DNA of 39,880 bases from an uncultured Eubacterium sp. (GTDB taxonomy: Bacteria; Bacillota_A; Clostridia; Lachnospirales; Lachnospiraceae). The translations under genes were made by a program, and so were the position numbers. This document shows, piece by piece, positions 26,545 through 35,104 of the stretch (its first letter is position 1; each line of letters begins with the position of its first letter). The stretch lies in NCBI GenBank assembly GCA_948759685.1, contig CAQBGY010000003.1, forward strand, positions 1-39,880, read 5' to 3'. The notes below the pieces were generated by a model. The model was not told where the DNA came from. It did no database searches and saw only the letters and a program-made list of their open reading frames with translations.

Positions 26545-26657
26545 GAGTTTCACCTCCGCTTTATTCTCTCGTAGGGCTTTCTTCTATATAATATAACACA
26601 TTATTCCAAATAAAATTAATGCAAAAAAAAAAAGACCCTCTCTTCTTACGCACTACT

Positions 26658-26686
26658 AATATAACATACCCAAAACTCTACGTCAA
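26658..26686 (-). promoter_or_regulatory. Promoter of the rpmG-secE-nusG operon
   Basis: TTGACG (26686-26681) and TATATT (26663-26658) on the minus strand with a 17-base spacer. The leader to rpmG is about 110 bases and contains an uninterrupted T11 run on the minus strand (about 26624-26634), unusual this close to a strong promoter. Confidence 0.65.
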
Positions 26687-26706
26687 CAAAAACATTCGCG
26701 TAAACA

Positions 26707-26850
26707 CAAAGTCATGCAAAATGCAAAAATAGAAAGACCGATTATGCTTGCATAAATCGGGACTTTCTATTTTTGTATTTTATAGGACGTGAGTCCGCGA
26801 CCGAGATGTAAGATGCGAAGCATCTGCAATCGAGGTTGGGCATGACTTTG
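26707..26850 (-). mobile_element. MITE-like modular hairpin element, copy B (also comF terminator)
   Basis: 144 bp starting at the base after the comF stop codon. Ends are 11-bp inverted repeats CAAAGTCATGC (26707-26717) and GCATGACTTTG (26840-26850). Reading on the minus strand it has ACCTCG (up to 26831), a small hairpin, CTCGGTCGCGG (26805-26795), then a long stem with 13-bp outer arms (26724-26736 with 26763-26775). Same module order as the element at 22905-23026 but inverted in the genome. The long stem, with TATTTTTG, probably ends comF transcription. Confidence 0.6.
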
Positions 26851-27564
26851 CTATCTTCCTCCTGCCACACACATAAAATAAACCTTCTTCACTCCCGCCT
26901 TTTTCAACACCTCTGCACAGCCATCCAGTGTACTTCCTGTAGTATAAATATCATCCACCAACAAAACCGATGTCATTCCCTTTATTCTTTCTATATCAAC
27001 AGCAAAGGCTTTCCTAAGATTCTGACACCTTTCTCCCTTACTCAATCCCTTCTGTGGTTTTGTATTCCGCACACGAATCAAACAATTACAGTCCATGTCT
27101 ATCCCTATATATTCTGCCAAAACCCTTCCAAACTCTTCTGCCTGATTATATCCTCTTTTTTGTTTTTTCTTCCGATACATCGGAACGGGCAAAATTTTTT
27201 TCACGTTCCATTGTTTCAGCAGTTTCTTATATCTTTTCGCTCCTACATAACCAAATAAATCACTATAACATCTTTTGTTATTATATTTAAATTGGTAAAT
27301 TACCTTTTTCAATTCTTCTGTATATTCAAAAATACACACACCCTTGTCAAAAACATGGATACCATTCTCACAATCATGACAAAATAATTTCTCATCCTCA
27401 TCTAACTGTTTCCCACATTTCTCACATTTTGGTTCCTTTATAACTTTCACTTTTCCAATACATTCCTTGCATATTTTTTCTTTTGCTCCAATGACTTTTT
27501 CACATACAGGACATACATTTGGAAAGAAAATCCTTTCCAGTGAATTTATTTTTCTTTTTAACAT
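26851..27564 (-). CDS. comF: ComF family protein (phosphoribosyltransferase-like)
   Basis: 237 residues. The N-terminal zinc-finger cysteines (CPVCEK, CKEC, then CEKCGKQ and CHDCENG) precede a phosphoribosyltransferase-like domain. That domain has the motif VLLVDDIYTTGSTLDGCAEV and the RGYNQAEEFGRVLA segment typical of ComF. The family supports DNA uptake or processing during transformation, but its exact reaction is not settled. It is encoded 48 bases downstream of the recD2 helicase gene; both act on DNA, and the pair is probably an operon. Confidence 0.9.
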   Translation of the reverse strand: MLKRKINSLERIFFPNVCPVCEKVIGAKEKICKECIGKVKVIKEPKCEKCGKQLDEDEKLFCHDCENGIHVFDKGVCIFEYTEELKKVIYQFKYNNKRCYSDLFGYVGAKRYKKLLKQWNVKKILPVPMYRKKKQKRGYNQAEEFGRVLAEYIGIDMDCNCLIRVRNTKPQKGLSKGERCQNLRKAFAVDIERIKGMTSVLLVDDIYTTGSTLDGCAEVLKKAGVKKVYFMCVAGGR

Positions 27565-27612
27565 TCTCCCCCCTTTATCCTTGATGTTATCATCATTTAT
27601 ACATGCATTTCT

Positions 27613-29874
27613 TTACTCTTCATAATAATTTTCAATATTCCATTTTAACCCGGAATACCTTCTATGCTGATCCTCATTTGCAATCATTGCACCAAAAGTT
27701 TCTTTTCTACCCACGATACAGACACACTTTTTGGCTCTGGTTACACCTGTATAAAGCAAATTCCTTGTCATAAGCATAGAGACACCCGATACTAACGGCA
27801 TAATTACAGCCGGATACTCACTTCCCTGCGATTTATGAATCGTAATTGCATATGCCAGTTCTAATTCCTCCGCCTGCTTGGCATCATATGTCACATACCT
27901 GTCATCATCAAAAACAACCTCAATATAATTGGTCGAATTATTGATTTTTGTAACAATCCCCATGTCACCATTAAATATTCCTGTCCCACTGTCATAAATT
28001 CTGCCATCCATACTTTTCTGTTCCCATTCCAGCTGATAGTTATTTTTAATCTGCATAACCTTATCACCTTCACGAAACAAAGTCCCGGCAATTTCCCGCT
28101 CATTCTTATCATCCGCTTTTGGATTCATATACTTTTGCAACTGCTCATTTAAGGAATTCACTCCCAGTATCCCACCACGCATCGGTGTCAGAACCTGAAT
28201 TTCTCTCTCATTCGCTCCAACATAATCCGGCAGTTTTGATTTTAGCAGTCCAATCGTTGCATTCAGGGCCATCTGGGCATTTTCTCTTTCTACATATAAG
28301 AAATCACCTTTACTGTTATCCAGTTCCACCTGCTCTCCATCATTAATTTTATGTGCATTTGTTACAATGCCGCTTTCGCCTGCTTGTCGAAATACTTTTG
28401 TTAGTCTCACTACAGAAAACTTCCCTGATTCAATCATGTCTCTCAATACATTTCCCGGACCTACACTTGCCAACTGATTGACATCTCCTACAAAAACAAC
28501 ACGGGTTCCAATTGTAACAGCCTTTAAGAGCGCATGCATTAAAAATGTATCTACCATAGACATCTCATCTACAATAATCACATCCGTTTCCAATGGATTC
28601 TGTTCATTTCTTCCAAATCTCGCCTCCACCTCATCTCTTCCTACATTTTCCGAGGAACCTGATATTTCCAACATTCTATGTATTGTCTTTGCATCATGAC
28701 CGGTCGCTTCATTCATTCTCTTGGCTGCGCGTCCTGTTGGTGCCGCCAGACTCACATCCATCCCGTCTGCTTCAAACATCTGAATAATTGCATTGATTGT
28801 CGTAGTCTTTCCTGTACCCGGTCCACCGGTAATAATGGACACACCATTATTCTGTGTTTCTACGACAGCCTTTCTCTGCAGTTTATCCAGACATACCCCT
28901 GACAATTTTTCAATTGTATCCAATTTCACGTTCATAATATATTCATCTTCAGGGTTAAATATATTTAATTCTAATAACATCCGTGCTATATTTAATTCCA
29001 CGTAATAAAATGTTGATAAAAATACTGCTTCTATTTCATCAATTGTCTTTAAAATCAGTTTCTTTTCCAATACCAGTTCCGTAAAACAATTATCCAACAA
29101 ATCCATATTGAAAGTTCCATCTGCGCTCATATACTGGTCACGCAATCCTAACAGATTAACCGTCGCTTCCACAAGTTTATCCTTCGGAAGATATGTATTT
29201 CCCGAATTAGATGCTTCTGATAATGCAAAACACATTCCACTTTTAATACGAATAGATGCATTTACCTCCACTCCTGCTCTTCTGGCAATTTCATCCGCCG
29301 TCTTAAATCCTATTCCCGATACATCATCAGCCAATCTGTAAGGATTAGATTTTATAATATCGTACACTTTTGTTCCATACAGCGTAAATATCTTTGTACT
29401 TAACGTAGGGCTGATTCCATATCCCTGAAGAAAAATCATTACATCCCTCATGTCTTTTTTCTCTTCAATCTGTTCACAGATACTCATAGCCTTTCTAATG
29501 GTTATACCTCTGATTTCAGCCAGCCTTTCCGGTTCCTCTTCTACAATACGCAGCGTATCCTCACGAAACTTTTCGACAATTCTGTCCGCCAGAACAGCAC
29601 CTAATCCTTTAATCGCTCCGGACCCTAAATATTTTTTCAACGACAACTCATCTGTAGCCGGAACAACTTTATAGGATATAACCTTAATCTGTTCACCATA
29701 TACGTCATGGAAAACTTCTTCTCCTTCTATTTCCACATATTCGCCTTCTGCTATGTATCCGAAATTTCCTGTGCATTTTATTTCCTTTTTACCATAAGAC
29801 AATGTTAGAACGGTATAACCATTATCTTCATTTCTATAAGTTATACTTTCCACATATCCGTTAATTGATTTCAT
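27613..29874 (-). CDS. recD2: ATP-dependent RecD2-type DNA helicase
   Basis: 753 residues from the ATG at 29874 (MKSINGYVESITYRNEDNGY), which follows GGAGGG; an in-frame start 45 bases upstream lacks a site. An N-terminal OB-like/helix-hairpin-helix region (SGAIKGLGAVLADRIV, IGFKTADEIARRAG) precedes a superfamily 1B helicase with Walker A GGPGTGKT (about 350-357), Walker B VDEMSM (about 435-440) and late motifs AYAITIHKSQGSEYPAV and YTGVTRAKK. It is the RecBC-independent RecD form found in Firmicutes and unwinds 5' to 3' in repair or replication restart. Confidence 0.94.
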   Translation of the reverse strand: MKSINGYVESITYRNEDNGYTVLTLSYGKKEIKCTGNFGYIAEGEYVEIEGEEVFHDVYGEQIKVISYKVVPATDELSLKKYLGSGAIKGLGAVLADRIVEKFREDTLRIVEEEPERLAEIRGITIRKAMSICEQIEEKKDMRDVMIFLQGYGISPTLSTKIFTLYGTKVYDIIKSNPYRLADDVSGIGFKTADEIARRAGVEVNASIRIKSGMCFALSEASNSGNTYLPKDKLVEATVNLLGLRDQYMSADGTFNMDLLDNCFTELVLEKKLILKTIDEIEAVFLSTFYYVELNIARMLLELNIFNPEDEYIMNVKLDTIEKLSGVCLDKLQRKAVVETQNNGVSIITGGPGTGKTTTINAIIQMFEADGMDVSLAAPTGRAAKRMNEATGHDAKTIHRMLEISGSSENVGRDEVEARFGRNEQNPLETDVIIVDEMSMVDTFLMHALLKAVTIGTRVVFVGDVNQLASVGPGNVLRDMIESGKFSVVRLTKVFRQAGESGIVTNAHKINDGEQVELDNSKGDFLYVERENAQMALNATIGLLKSKLPDYVGANEREIQVLTPMRGGILGVNSLNEQLQKYMNPKADDKNEREIAGTLFREGDKVMQIKNNYQLEWEQKSMDGRIYDSGTGIFNGDMGIVTKINNSTNYIEVVFDDDRYVTYDAKQAEELELAYAITIHKSQGSEYPAVIMPLVSGVSMLMTRNLLYTGVTRAKKCVCIVGRKETFGAMIANEDQHRRYSGLKWNIENYYEE

Positions 29875-29976
29875 CTTCCCTCCTAGTATTTCAAACACGA
29901 CTCTATGTATATCACTCAAAACATAACTGTATTATCACGCACCAATATTATGTCTCCCGGACTTTGGCTTTAGAAT

Positions 29977-30009
29977 AAGGCTGTCCCATTTCAATTATCG
30001 GACAGCCTT
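29977..30009 (-). terminator. Terminator after mbl
   Basis: Perfect 10-bp stem AAGGCTGTCC (29977-29986) with GGACAGCCTT (30000-30009), 13-base loop, about 57 bases after the mbl stop. The minus-strand tail is TATTCTAAAG, so efficiency is uncertain. Confidence 0.65.
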
Positions 30010-30065
30010 ATATTTATTGTCATATAATGCCTGAAAATTTGTTTTAATACCAAACTCCTGTCAGG

Positions 30066-31067
30066 CTATTTTATCTTTTCGGATTCATTTTCATCTAAAT
30101 ATTCCAAATACTGACCTGTACCAATCGCAACGGCTGTCATAGGATCCTCAGCCGTCATTGTATTAATACCTGTCTTTGCCTCAATCAATTCATCCAGTCC
30201 ATGAAGCAAACATCCTCCACCCGTCAGAACAATACCACGTACAGCAATATCTGCCGCAAGTTCCGGCGGTGTCTGTTCCAATACTCTATGAACCGCTTCT
30301 ACGATACTGCTTGTAACATCACTTAACGCTTCCTCTGTCTCCTCCGAGGTTACCTCGATTGTTTTTGGAAGACCGGTTACAAGATTTCTTCCTCTTACTT
30401 CCATCTTCTGATTTTCTGATTTGTTATAGCATGTACCAATACCGATTTTAATTTCCTCAGCTGTTCTGTCACCAATCAAAAGATTATGTTTCTTTCTCAT
30501 ATATCTGACAATTGCCTCATCAAAATCATCTCCTGCAACCTTAACGGATGTACTGACAACAGTACCACCCAATGAAATGACAGCAATATCAGTCGTTCCA
30601 CCACCAATATCAACAATCATATTTCCACATGGTTTTTTAATCTCTATTCCCGCACCTATCGCTGCTGCCAATGGCTCTTCCACTACAAAAACCTCTCTGG
30701 CTCCTGCCTGAAATGCCGCATCCTGTACAGCCTTTGTTTCCACCTCTGTAGCCCCGCTTGGAATACAAACGCAGATACGTGGTTTCTTATAAGAGCGCTT
30801 ACCCATAGACTTCTGAATAAAATATCGAATCATCTGCTCTGTCACTGAATAGTCAGAAATAACGCCCTGTTTTAACGGTCTTACCGCAACAATATTCCCA
30901 GGAGTACGTCCAATCATCAGTCTTGCTTCTTCACCAACTGCTTTAATTTTCTCTGTGTCTCTGTCAATAGCCACTACCGATGGTTCTTTTAAAACAACAC
31001 CTTTTCCTTTAATATAAACAAGTATACTTGCAGTTCCCAAATCTATTCCAATATCTGTATTAAACAT
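30066..31067 (-). CDS. mbl: Rod-shape actin homologue, MreB/Mbl family
   Basis: 333 residues. The phosphate-1 loop (DIGIDLGTASILVYIKGKG), phosphate-2 loop (IVDIGGGTTDIAVIS) and adenosine motif (GIVLTGGGCLLHGLDELIE) of the actin fold are intact. The protein forms membrane-associated filaments that guide lateral wall synthesis. I prefer Mbl over MreB because spoIIID lies directly upstream, the same neighbour order as in Bacillus subtilis, and no mreC/mreD follows. A putative promoter (31140-31168) and GGAGTAAC precede the ATG. Confidence 0.85.
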   Translation of the reverse strand: MFNTDIGIDLGTASILVYIKGKGVVLKEPSVVAIDRDTEKIKAVGEEARLMIGRTPGNIVAVRPLKQGVISDYSVTEQMIRYFIQKSMGKRSYKKPRICVCIPSGATEVETKAVQDAAFQAGAREVFVVEEPLAAAIGAGIEIKKPCGNMIVDIGGGTTDIAVISLGGTVVSTSVKVAGDDFDEAIVRYMRKKHNLLIGDRTAEEIKIGIGTCYNKSENQKMEVRGRNLVTGLPKTIEVTSEETEEALSDVTSSIVEAVHRVLEQTPPELAADIAVRGIVLTGGGCLLHGLDELIEAKTGINTMTAEDPMTAVAIGTGQYLEYLDENESEKIK

Positions 31068-31139
31068 TTGTTACTCCTTTGGTCATTCTTTTTTTCAAAA
31101 TATAATCTTATATATTTTAGAATATCCACACTACACTAA

Positions 31140-31168
31140 AGTATAACAATTTTTTCTCATTATGTACA
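31140..31168 (-). promoter_or_regulatory. Putative mbl promoter
   Basis: TGTACA (31168-31163) and TATACT (31145-31140) on the minus strand with a 17-base spacer, about 75 bases from the mbl ATG. The -35 is weak. Confidence 0.45.
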
Positions 31169-31288
31169 TGTTTAATTTTGATTTTATTCCAAAAGATTCC
31201 TGTTATCTCTTTTACATTTTTCTAATTACATTTATTTTCGTCAATTTTCGAGTTTTTTTACAATTTGTTCATATTTTGTTAACATTTA

Positions 31289-31456
31289 TACTATAGTATA
31301 CTAATTGTACTACTTAGGTAGTGCACATAGTTTGTATACGTCATACCCTATAATGGCGTATTTTAAGTTTTTCATACTCAACCTAGTGGGTGAGATTCCC
31401 ACTAGGTCCCCCGAAATCAACAGCCTTGAGTGAGAATTCACCCAAGGCTTTTCTTA
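31289..31456 (+). ncRNA. Candidate structured small RNA on the plus strand
   Basis: This stretch has no open frame and is opposite in direction to all genes here. A plus-strand TTGTTC (31265-31270), an 18-base spacer and TACTAT (31289-31294) could start a transcript. It then holds an imperfect GTATAC-bounded hairpin (about 31296-31339), a hairpin with CGTAT ends (about 31336-31360), a perfect 10-bp stem (31381-31390 with 31398-31407, loop TGAGATT), and a terminator at 31422-31449 followed by TTTTCTTATTATTTTG. The T-run is only on the plus side. No known RNA family is recognised. Confidence 0.4.
31422..31449 (+). terminator. Plus-strand terminator between mbl and spoIIID
   Basis: 12-bp stem with one mismatch (31422-31433 with 31438-31449), GAAT loop, followed on the plus strand by TTTTCTTATTATTTTG. 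On the minus strand, where it lies 67 bases after the spoIIID stop, the tail is GTTGATTTCG and not T-rich, so its polarity points to a plus-strand transcript. Confidence 0.6.
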
Positions 31457-31515
31457 TTATTTTGTTTTTTCATCTGATATTATTTTAGCCGGAAAAAAAT
31501 AATATTCTTTACTAA

Positions 31516-31770
31516 CTATCCTCTTTTTCTTCTATATTTTTCTCTCGTAGCCATACCCCCTCGAATATGTCTCTCACTCTTATTTTTATCCAGAACTTCT
31601 TTTACTTTAGATGCCATAACCGGACTAATCTGTGTCAAACGCTCTGAAACATCTTTATGGACTGTACTTTTACTTATTCCAAACTGCTTTGCACAGCTTC
31701 TAACTGTGGCTTTATTATTAATTATGTACTTAGCACTTTCCAGTACCCTTTCTTCGATATATGCTTTCAA
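31516..31770 (-). CDS. spoIIID: Sporulation transcriptional regulator SpoIIID
   Basis: 84 residues, the normal length. The helix-turn-helix (TVRSCAKQFGISKSTVHKDV, about 22-41) and basic tail (GGMATREKYRRKRG) are diagnostic. SpoIIID is a mother-cell DNA-binding protein that activates and represses sigma-E and sigma-K genes. The start codon is TTG (31768-31770), five bases after GCAGAGG. The gene shows the host belongs to a spore-forming lineage. I cannot identify a convincing sigma-E promoter in the 100 bases upstream. Confidence 0.95.
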   Translation of the reverse strand: MKAYIEERVLESAKYIINNKATVRSCAKQFGISKSTVHKDVSERLTQISPVMASKVKEVLDKNKSERHIRGGMATREKYRRKRG

Positions 31771-31871
31771 AAAAACCTCTGCCTAATACATACTTTGTAC
31801 ATCTTATGCAGAAGTTTTATAATTCATTCTAAAATTACAGCAAACTGGTAATTCTCTTCCTGTCTATACTG

Positions 31872-32816
31872 TCATTTATCTCCGTTATTTACAACATAAA
31901 TACCAATACATACCAGTCCGAGTGCAACAAGTGTCTGCCAGCCCATTTGACTTTTTTCCTGTAAAAGAAGAAAAGAGAGCAATACTCCAAATATAGGATT
32001 CATAAATTTATACGCTGAAATCTTTGAAACCGGATTATACTTCAACAAAATACTCCATAGCGTATATGCCGCCGCTGAGATAAATCCCATATACACGAGC
32101 AATATCCAACTATTATAGGAAACACTATACAATCTCCCGCCCGTGATATACCCAAGAAACGTCATGATTAGACCGCCAGCTAAAAACTGATAACCACTCA
32201 ACATTACCACATCTGCATCTTTCGAAAATTTCTTAATAAACGACGAAGAAAATGCGGACGAAAGAGTGGATATTAGTATAAATCCTTCTCCCAAAAAACT
32301 GAAACGCAAATCCATTTCACTTCCCACAAGATTAACTATGACAATACCAAAAAATCCCAATATGCTTCCCAAAATCTTTTTTTCTGTTAACTTTTCCTGT
32401 CCAAACACAAGGCACGAAACAAGTATTGTCACAAACACTGCAGAGCCATTAATGATTGATGATTTCACTCCGGTAGTATGTGCCAGCCCAATATAAAAAG
32501 GCACATACTGCAAAATTGTCTGAAAGCAGCTAAGCGTAGCAATTTTTGCAGGACTGGATGGTAATATAATTCTTTTATTTTTAATACTAAAAAATAAAAT
32601 GACCATTGTGCCCGCCAAAGCAAACCTTATCCCTGCAAATAAAATCTGTGATGCAGTATCACCACCTGCTATTTTAAATAAGCGATAACCTATTTTTATG
32701 CATGGAAACGCTGAGCCCCATAACAAACAGCAGATACCCGCTACCAGAATTACTATAGGCGTCCATGCTAATTTATTTTGTTTTATTATTCTAAAATTCT
32801 TATTGCTTTCCGCCAC
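31872..32816 (-). CDS. DMT-superfamily transporter (EamA family)
   Basis: 314 residues with about ten hydrophobic segments in two EamA-like halves. The first half has LLWGSAFPCIKIGYRLF and a conserved YVPFYIGLAHTTGVKSSI. The second has SSAFSSSFIKKFSK, then AAYTLWSILLKYNPVSKISA and NPIFGVLLSFLLLQEK. Members export or import small metabolites (often amino acids or purines); the substrate is unknown here. The start is a GTG close to a weak AAGG box. It follows the KdpD-like gene by 39 bases and may be read with it. Confidence 0.88.
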   Translation of the reverse strand: MAESNKNFRIIKQNKLAWTPIVILVAGICCLLWGSAFPCIKIGYRLFKIAGGDTASQILFAGIRFALAGTMVILFFSIKNKRIILPSSPAKIATLSCFQTILQYVPFYIGLAHTTGVKSSIINGSAVFVTILVSCLVFGQEKLTEKKILGSILGFFGIVIVNLVGSEMDLRFSFLGEGFILISTLSSAFSSSFIKKFSKDADVVMLSGYQFLAGGLIMTFLGYITGGRLYSVSYNSWILLVYMGFISAAAYTLWSILLKYNPVSKISAYKFMNPIFGVLLSFLLLQEKSQMGWQTLVALGLVCIGIYVVNNGDK

Positions 32817-32855
32817 TTACCTTAAATCCTTTTTAAACTTATCTCTCAATTCATA

Positions 32856-33482
32856 TTAACGGCTTATTATTTTAAGCCTTATATCACTATTTTTCATTTT
32901 TTTCAAATATTCTATACTGACACCCCTGTAACTTTCCAATGTTTCTTTTTTAAAGTTTCTCTTCATAATCCTGCTATTCATATAATTTTCATCAAATAAC
33001 ATCCCAGATTCAAAATCTTTTATCATCAGCTCAGGTGCTCTGTCAATAAAATAAATTTCTTCAGCCATATCTAAAAATCTATCCGGTATGGTATTTCGAA
33101 TAGCAATTCCTGTTACTCTTTTAAAACTCGGATTGATACTTTCAAATCTTTTAAGATTTGAAGAGGTATATACATCAATTCCTCTAGCCAGTAATTCCTC
33201 AATTACCTGATAGACAAACCCTTGATTTTTCACCTTCATCCCCATTTCATCCATAACGACTAAATCCGGTTTCTTCTCCAATATCTCTATCAATGACATT
33301 CCCTTGCCGGAATCTCTTCCCTGAATGTCATTATCTTCTAATATTTTCGATATGTCTCTATGTCCACTGTGAAGAAATCCTACCACTACATTTCTGCCTT
33401 TTTTTCTTTCTTCAATTGCCTTTTGTACCATTGCATAACTTTTACCTGCACCTGGCGTATAACTGGTAAATATCGTTAACAT
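32856..33482 (-). CDS. Free-standing KdpD sensor-domain (P-loop) protein
   Basis: 208 residues. The whole protein aligns by eye with the N-terminal regulatory domain of the potassium sensor kinase KdpD. Shared features are Walker A YTPGAGKSYAMVQKA (about 8-22), RNVVVGFLHSGHRD, Walker B DLVVMDEMG, then IDVYTSSNLKRFESIN, IRNTIPDRFLDMAEEIYFID and the late MLFDENY. No universal-stress, GAF or histidine kinase part follows, and no kdpABC or kdpE is nearby. The neighbours are a WYL regulator upstream and an EamA transporter downstream. The role is unknown; a nucleotide-dependent signalling partner is possible. Confidence 0.8.
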   Translation of the reverse strand: MLTIFTSYTPGAGKSYAMVQKAIEERKKGRNVVVGFLHSGHRDISKILEDNDIQGRDSGKGMSLIEILEKKPDLVVMDEMGMKVKNQGFVYQVIEELLARGIDVYTSSNLKRFESINPSFKRVTGIAIRNTIPDRFLDMAEEIYFIDRAPELMIKDFESGMLFDENYMNSRIMKRNFKKETLESYRGVSIEYLKKMKNSDIRLKIISR

Positions 33483-33544
33483 CTTTCACTTCTCTCCAAA
33501 TTTTTAATAGACAAATTTTCCTCTCCTTCTTAAAACCACTACTT

Positions 33545-34540
33545 TTAATCTACTTCATATTGTTCTTTCAATCTTACAATCTCACCTTTTAATTTCTCTA
33601 CTACATTTTCGGGTCCCAATATTTTCACTCCTTTGCCCAGACCAATAATCCAGCTAAAAAACATATTGCTGACACTAACATTTACATTCACTGTAAACGT
33701 GTTATTATCTTTCGGAACAATCATAATATCTTTTCCAAACCGGTCAATTACCACTCCAATAAATTTATTGTCGAACTGTATCTTCACACGCTGCTCATCT
33801 CCGGTAAACATACCAAACATCTTTTTTGCATACAACGCCATATCAAATTCTTTAAATTCATCTTTTCCGTCACGTGATGCTTCAAGAAACTCTATTTTAC
33901 GCATCTTGTCAACACGGTAATGTTTAATTAAACCACTTTCACCGTCAAACGCAACCATATAATAATTTTCATCATCCCATGTAAGTGCCCATGGACTAAT
34001 GTCCGTCTTATGTCCATTTTCTCTAATTTTCATTTGTTTATTTAATGTCCATTCATAATAATCAAATTGAATTTTACAATTATGATTAATTGCAAGGTTT
34101 AAATCATCTACATTACACAAAACACTATCGTAATTCGTTTTGACTCTATTCGCCACATAAACCTGTCTCTGTAATTCCATTGCCTGATATTTACTTGCCT
34201 GGTCTTCAATCTTTTTAATCAGTTCATTAGAACGCTTTTGCGATATAAACTTTGATGCCTGTACAGCATCTACTAAAAGTTTTAATTCAGATAATTCAAA
34301 ACTTCTATGTATTAATTTATAATAATATGTACCGCTTTCTTTATTCCCCTGAATATCAAATCCATATTCTTTCAGGACATTAATATCCGCATAAATGGCT
34401 TTTCTCTCTGCTTTAATTCCTTTTGACTCCAATTCTGATATAATCTGAACCATTGTTATGCCGTGTTCATCATCTGTATTCTTTTTTAATATATCTAATA
34501 ACGCCAATACCTTTTGTTTTTGATTTTCAGATCTTGCCAT
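33545..34540 (-). CDS. WYL-domain transcriptional regulator
   Basis: 331 residues. The N-terminal winged helix-turn-helix (LALLDILKKNTDDEHGITMV, then RKAIYADINVLKEYGFDI) is followed by a WYL domain (about 145-225: IQFDYYEW, then ISPWALTWDDENYYMVAFDG and HYRVDKM). The C-terminal WCX-like region (VKIQFDNKFIGVVIDRFG, VSVSNMFFSWIIGLG) completes it. WYL proteins sense nucleic acid or nucleotide ligands and often repress. It may control the adjacent KdpD-like gene, which starts 62 bases downstream; this is inference. Confidence 0.9.
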   Translation of the reverse strand: MARSENQKQKVLALLDILKKNTDDEHGITMVQIISELESKGIKAERKAIYADINVLKEYGFDIQGNKESGTYYYKLIHRSFELSELKLLVDAVQASKFISQKRSNELIKKIEDQASKYQAMELQRQVYVANRVKTNYDSVLCNVDDLNLAINHNCKIQFDYYEWTLNKQMKIRENGHKTDISPWALTWDDENYYMVAFDGESGLIKHYRVDKMRKIEFLEASRDGKDEFKEFDMALYAKKMFGMFTGDEQRVKIQFDNKFIGVVIDRFGKDIMIVPKDNNTFTVNVNVSVSNMFFSWIIGLGKGVKILGPENVVEKLKGEIVRLKEQYEVD

Positions 34541-34586
34541 CTTTGCTTCTCCTATTTAATGTATTTTTCTTCGCCCCAATCAACAT

Positions 34587-35084
34587 TTAATAACTTCTGA
34601 TTGTATCGCTCTCTTCTTCTCCCGTGTTTTCTATGGACTTAACCACTACATAATAACTATAATTATCATTGACTTTTATTTCAACTCTGTCTCCTGCTTT
34701 ATGCCCCATAAGTGCCGCTCCTATTGGTGATTCACTGCTGATTCTTCCTTTAACGGAATCTCCTCTCATTGTACTTACAATTTTAAAAGTTTCTATCTCG
34801 TCATCTTCCTCAAAATACACTTCAACAGTATTATTCAGCCCTACTTCATCACTTTCCGATTCGTCAGAAATAATAGTAGCTGTTTTTAAAATTTTTTCCA
34901 AATATCGAATTCTGCTCTCGTTTTTATTCTTATCTTTCTTTGCTGCATGATATTCAAAATTCTCACTTAAATCGCCATGAGCCCTTGCCTCTTTTACAGC
35001 CTCTAACGCTTCTTTTCGCACGACAAGTTTTCTATATTCTATCTCTTCTTTAATTTTATCAATATCACTATTTGTTAATTTCAT
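34587..35084 (-). CDS. greA: Transcription elongation factor GreA
   Basis: 165 residues from the ATG at 35084 (MKLTNSDIDKIKEEIEYRKL), 5 bases after GGAGG; in-frame codons to 35117 run through the upstream terminator and are not the start. The N-terminal coiled coil carries the acidic tip (ARAHGDLSENFEYHAAKKDK) that rescues backtracked RNA polymerase. The C-terminal FKBP-like domain (ISSESPIGAALMGHKAGDRV) is intact. A citrate synthase terminator sits only about 20 bases upstream, so greA relies on read-through or on a promoter inside the citrate synthase gene. Confidence 0.93.
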   Translation of the reverse strand: MKLTNSDIDKIKEEIEYRKLVVRKEALEAVKEARAHGDLSENFEYHAAKKDKNKNESRIRYLEKILKTATIISDESESDEVGLNNTVEVYFEEDDEIETFKIVSTMRGDSVKGRISSESPIGAALMGHKAGDRVEIKVNDNYSYYVVVKSIENTGEEESDTIRSY

Positions 35085-35104
35085 AATTTCCTCCATAATT
35101 CTAT

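Noticed and set aside
18741..26850. tRNA or rRNA genes around the ribosomal-protein block
   Set aside because: I looked for a tRNA-Trp near secE and for T-arm signatures in the gaps and found none.
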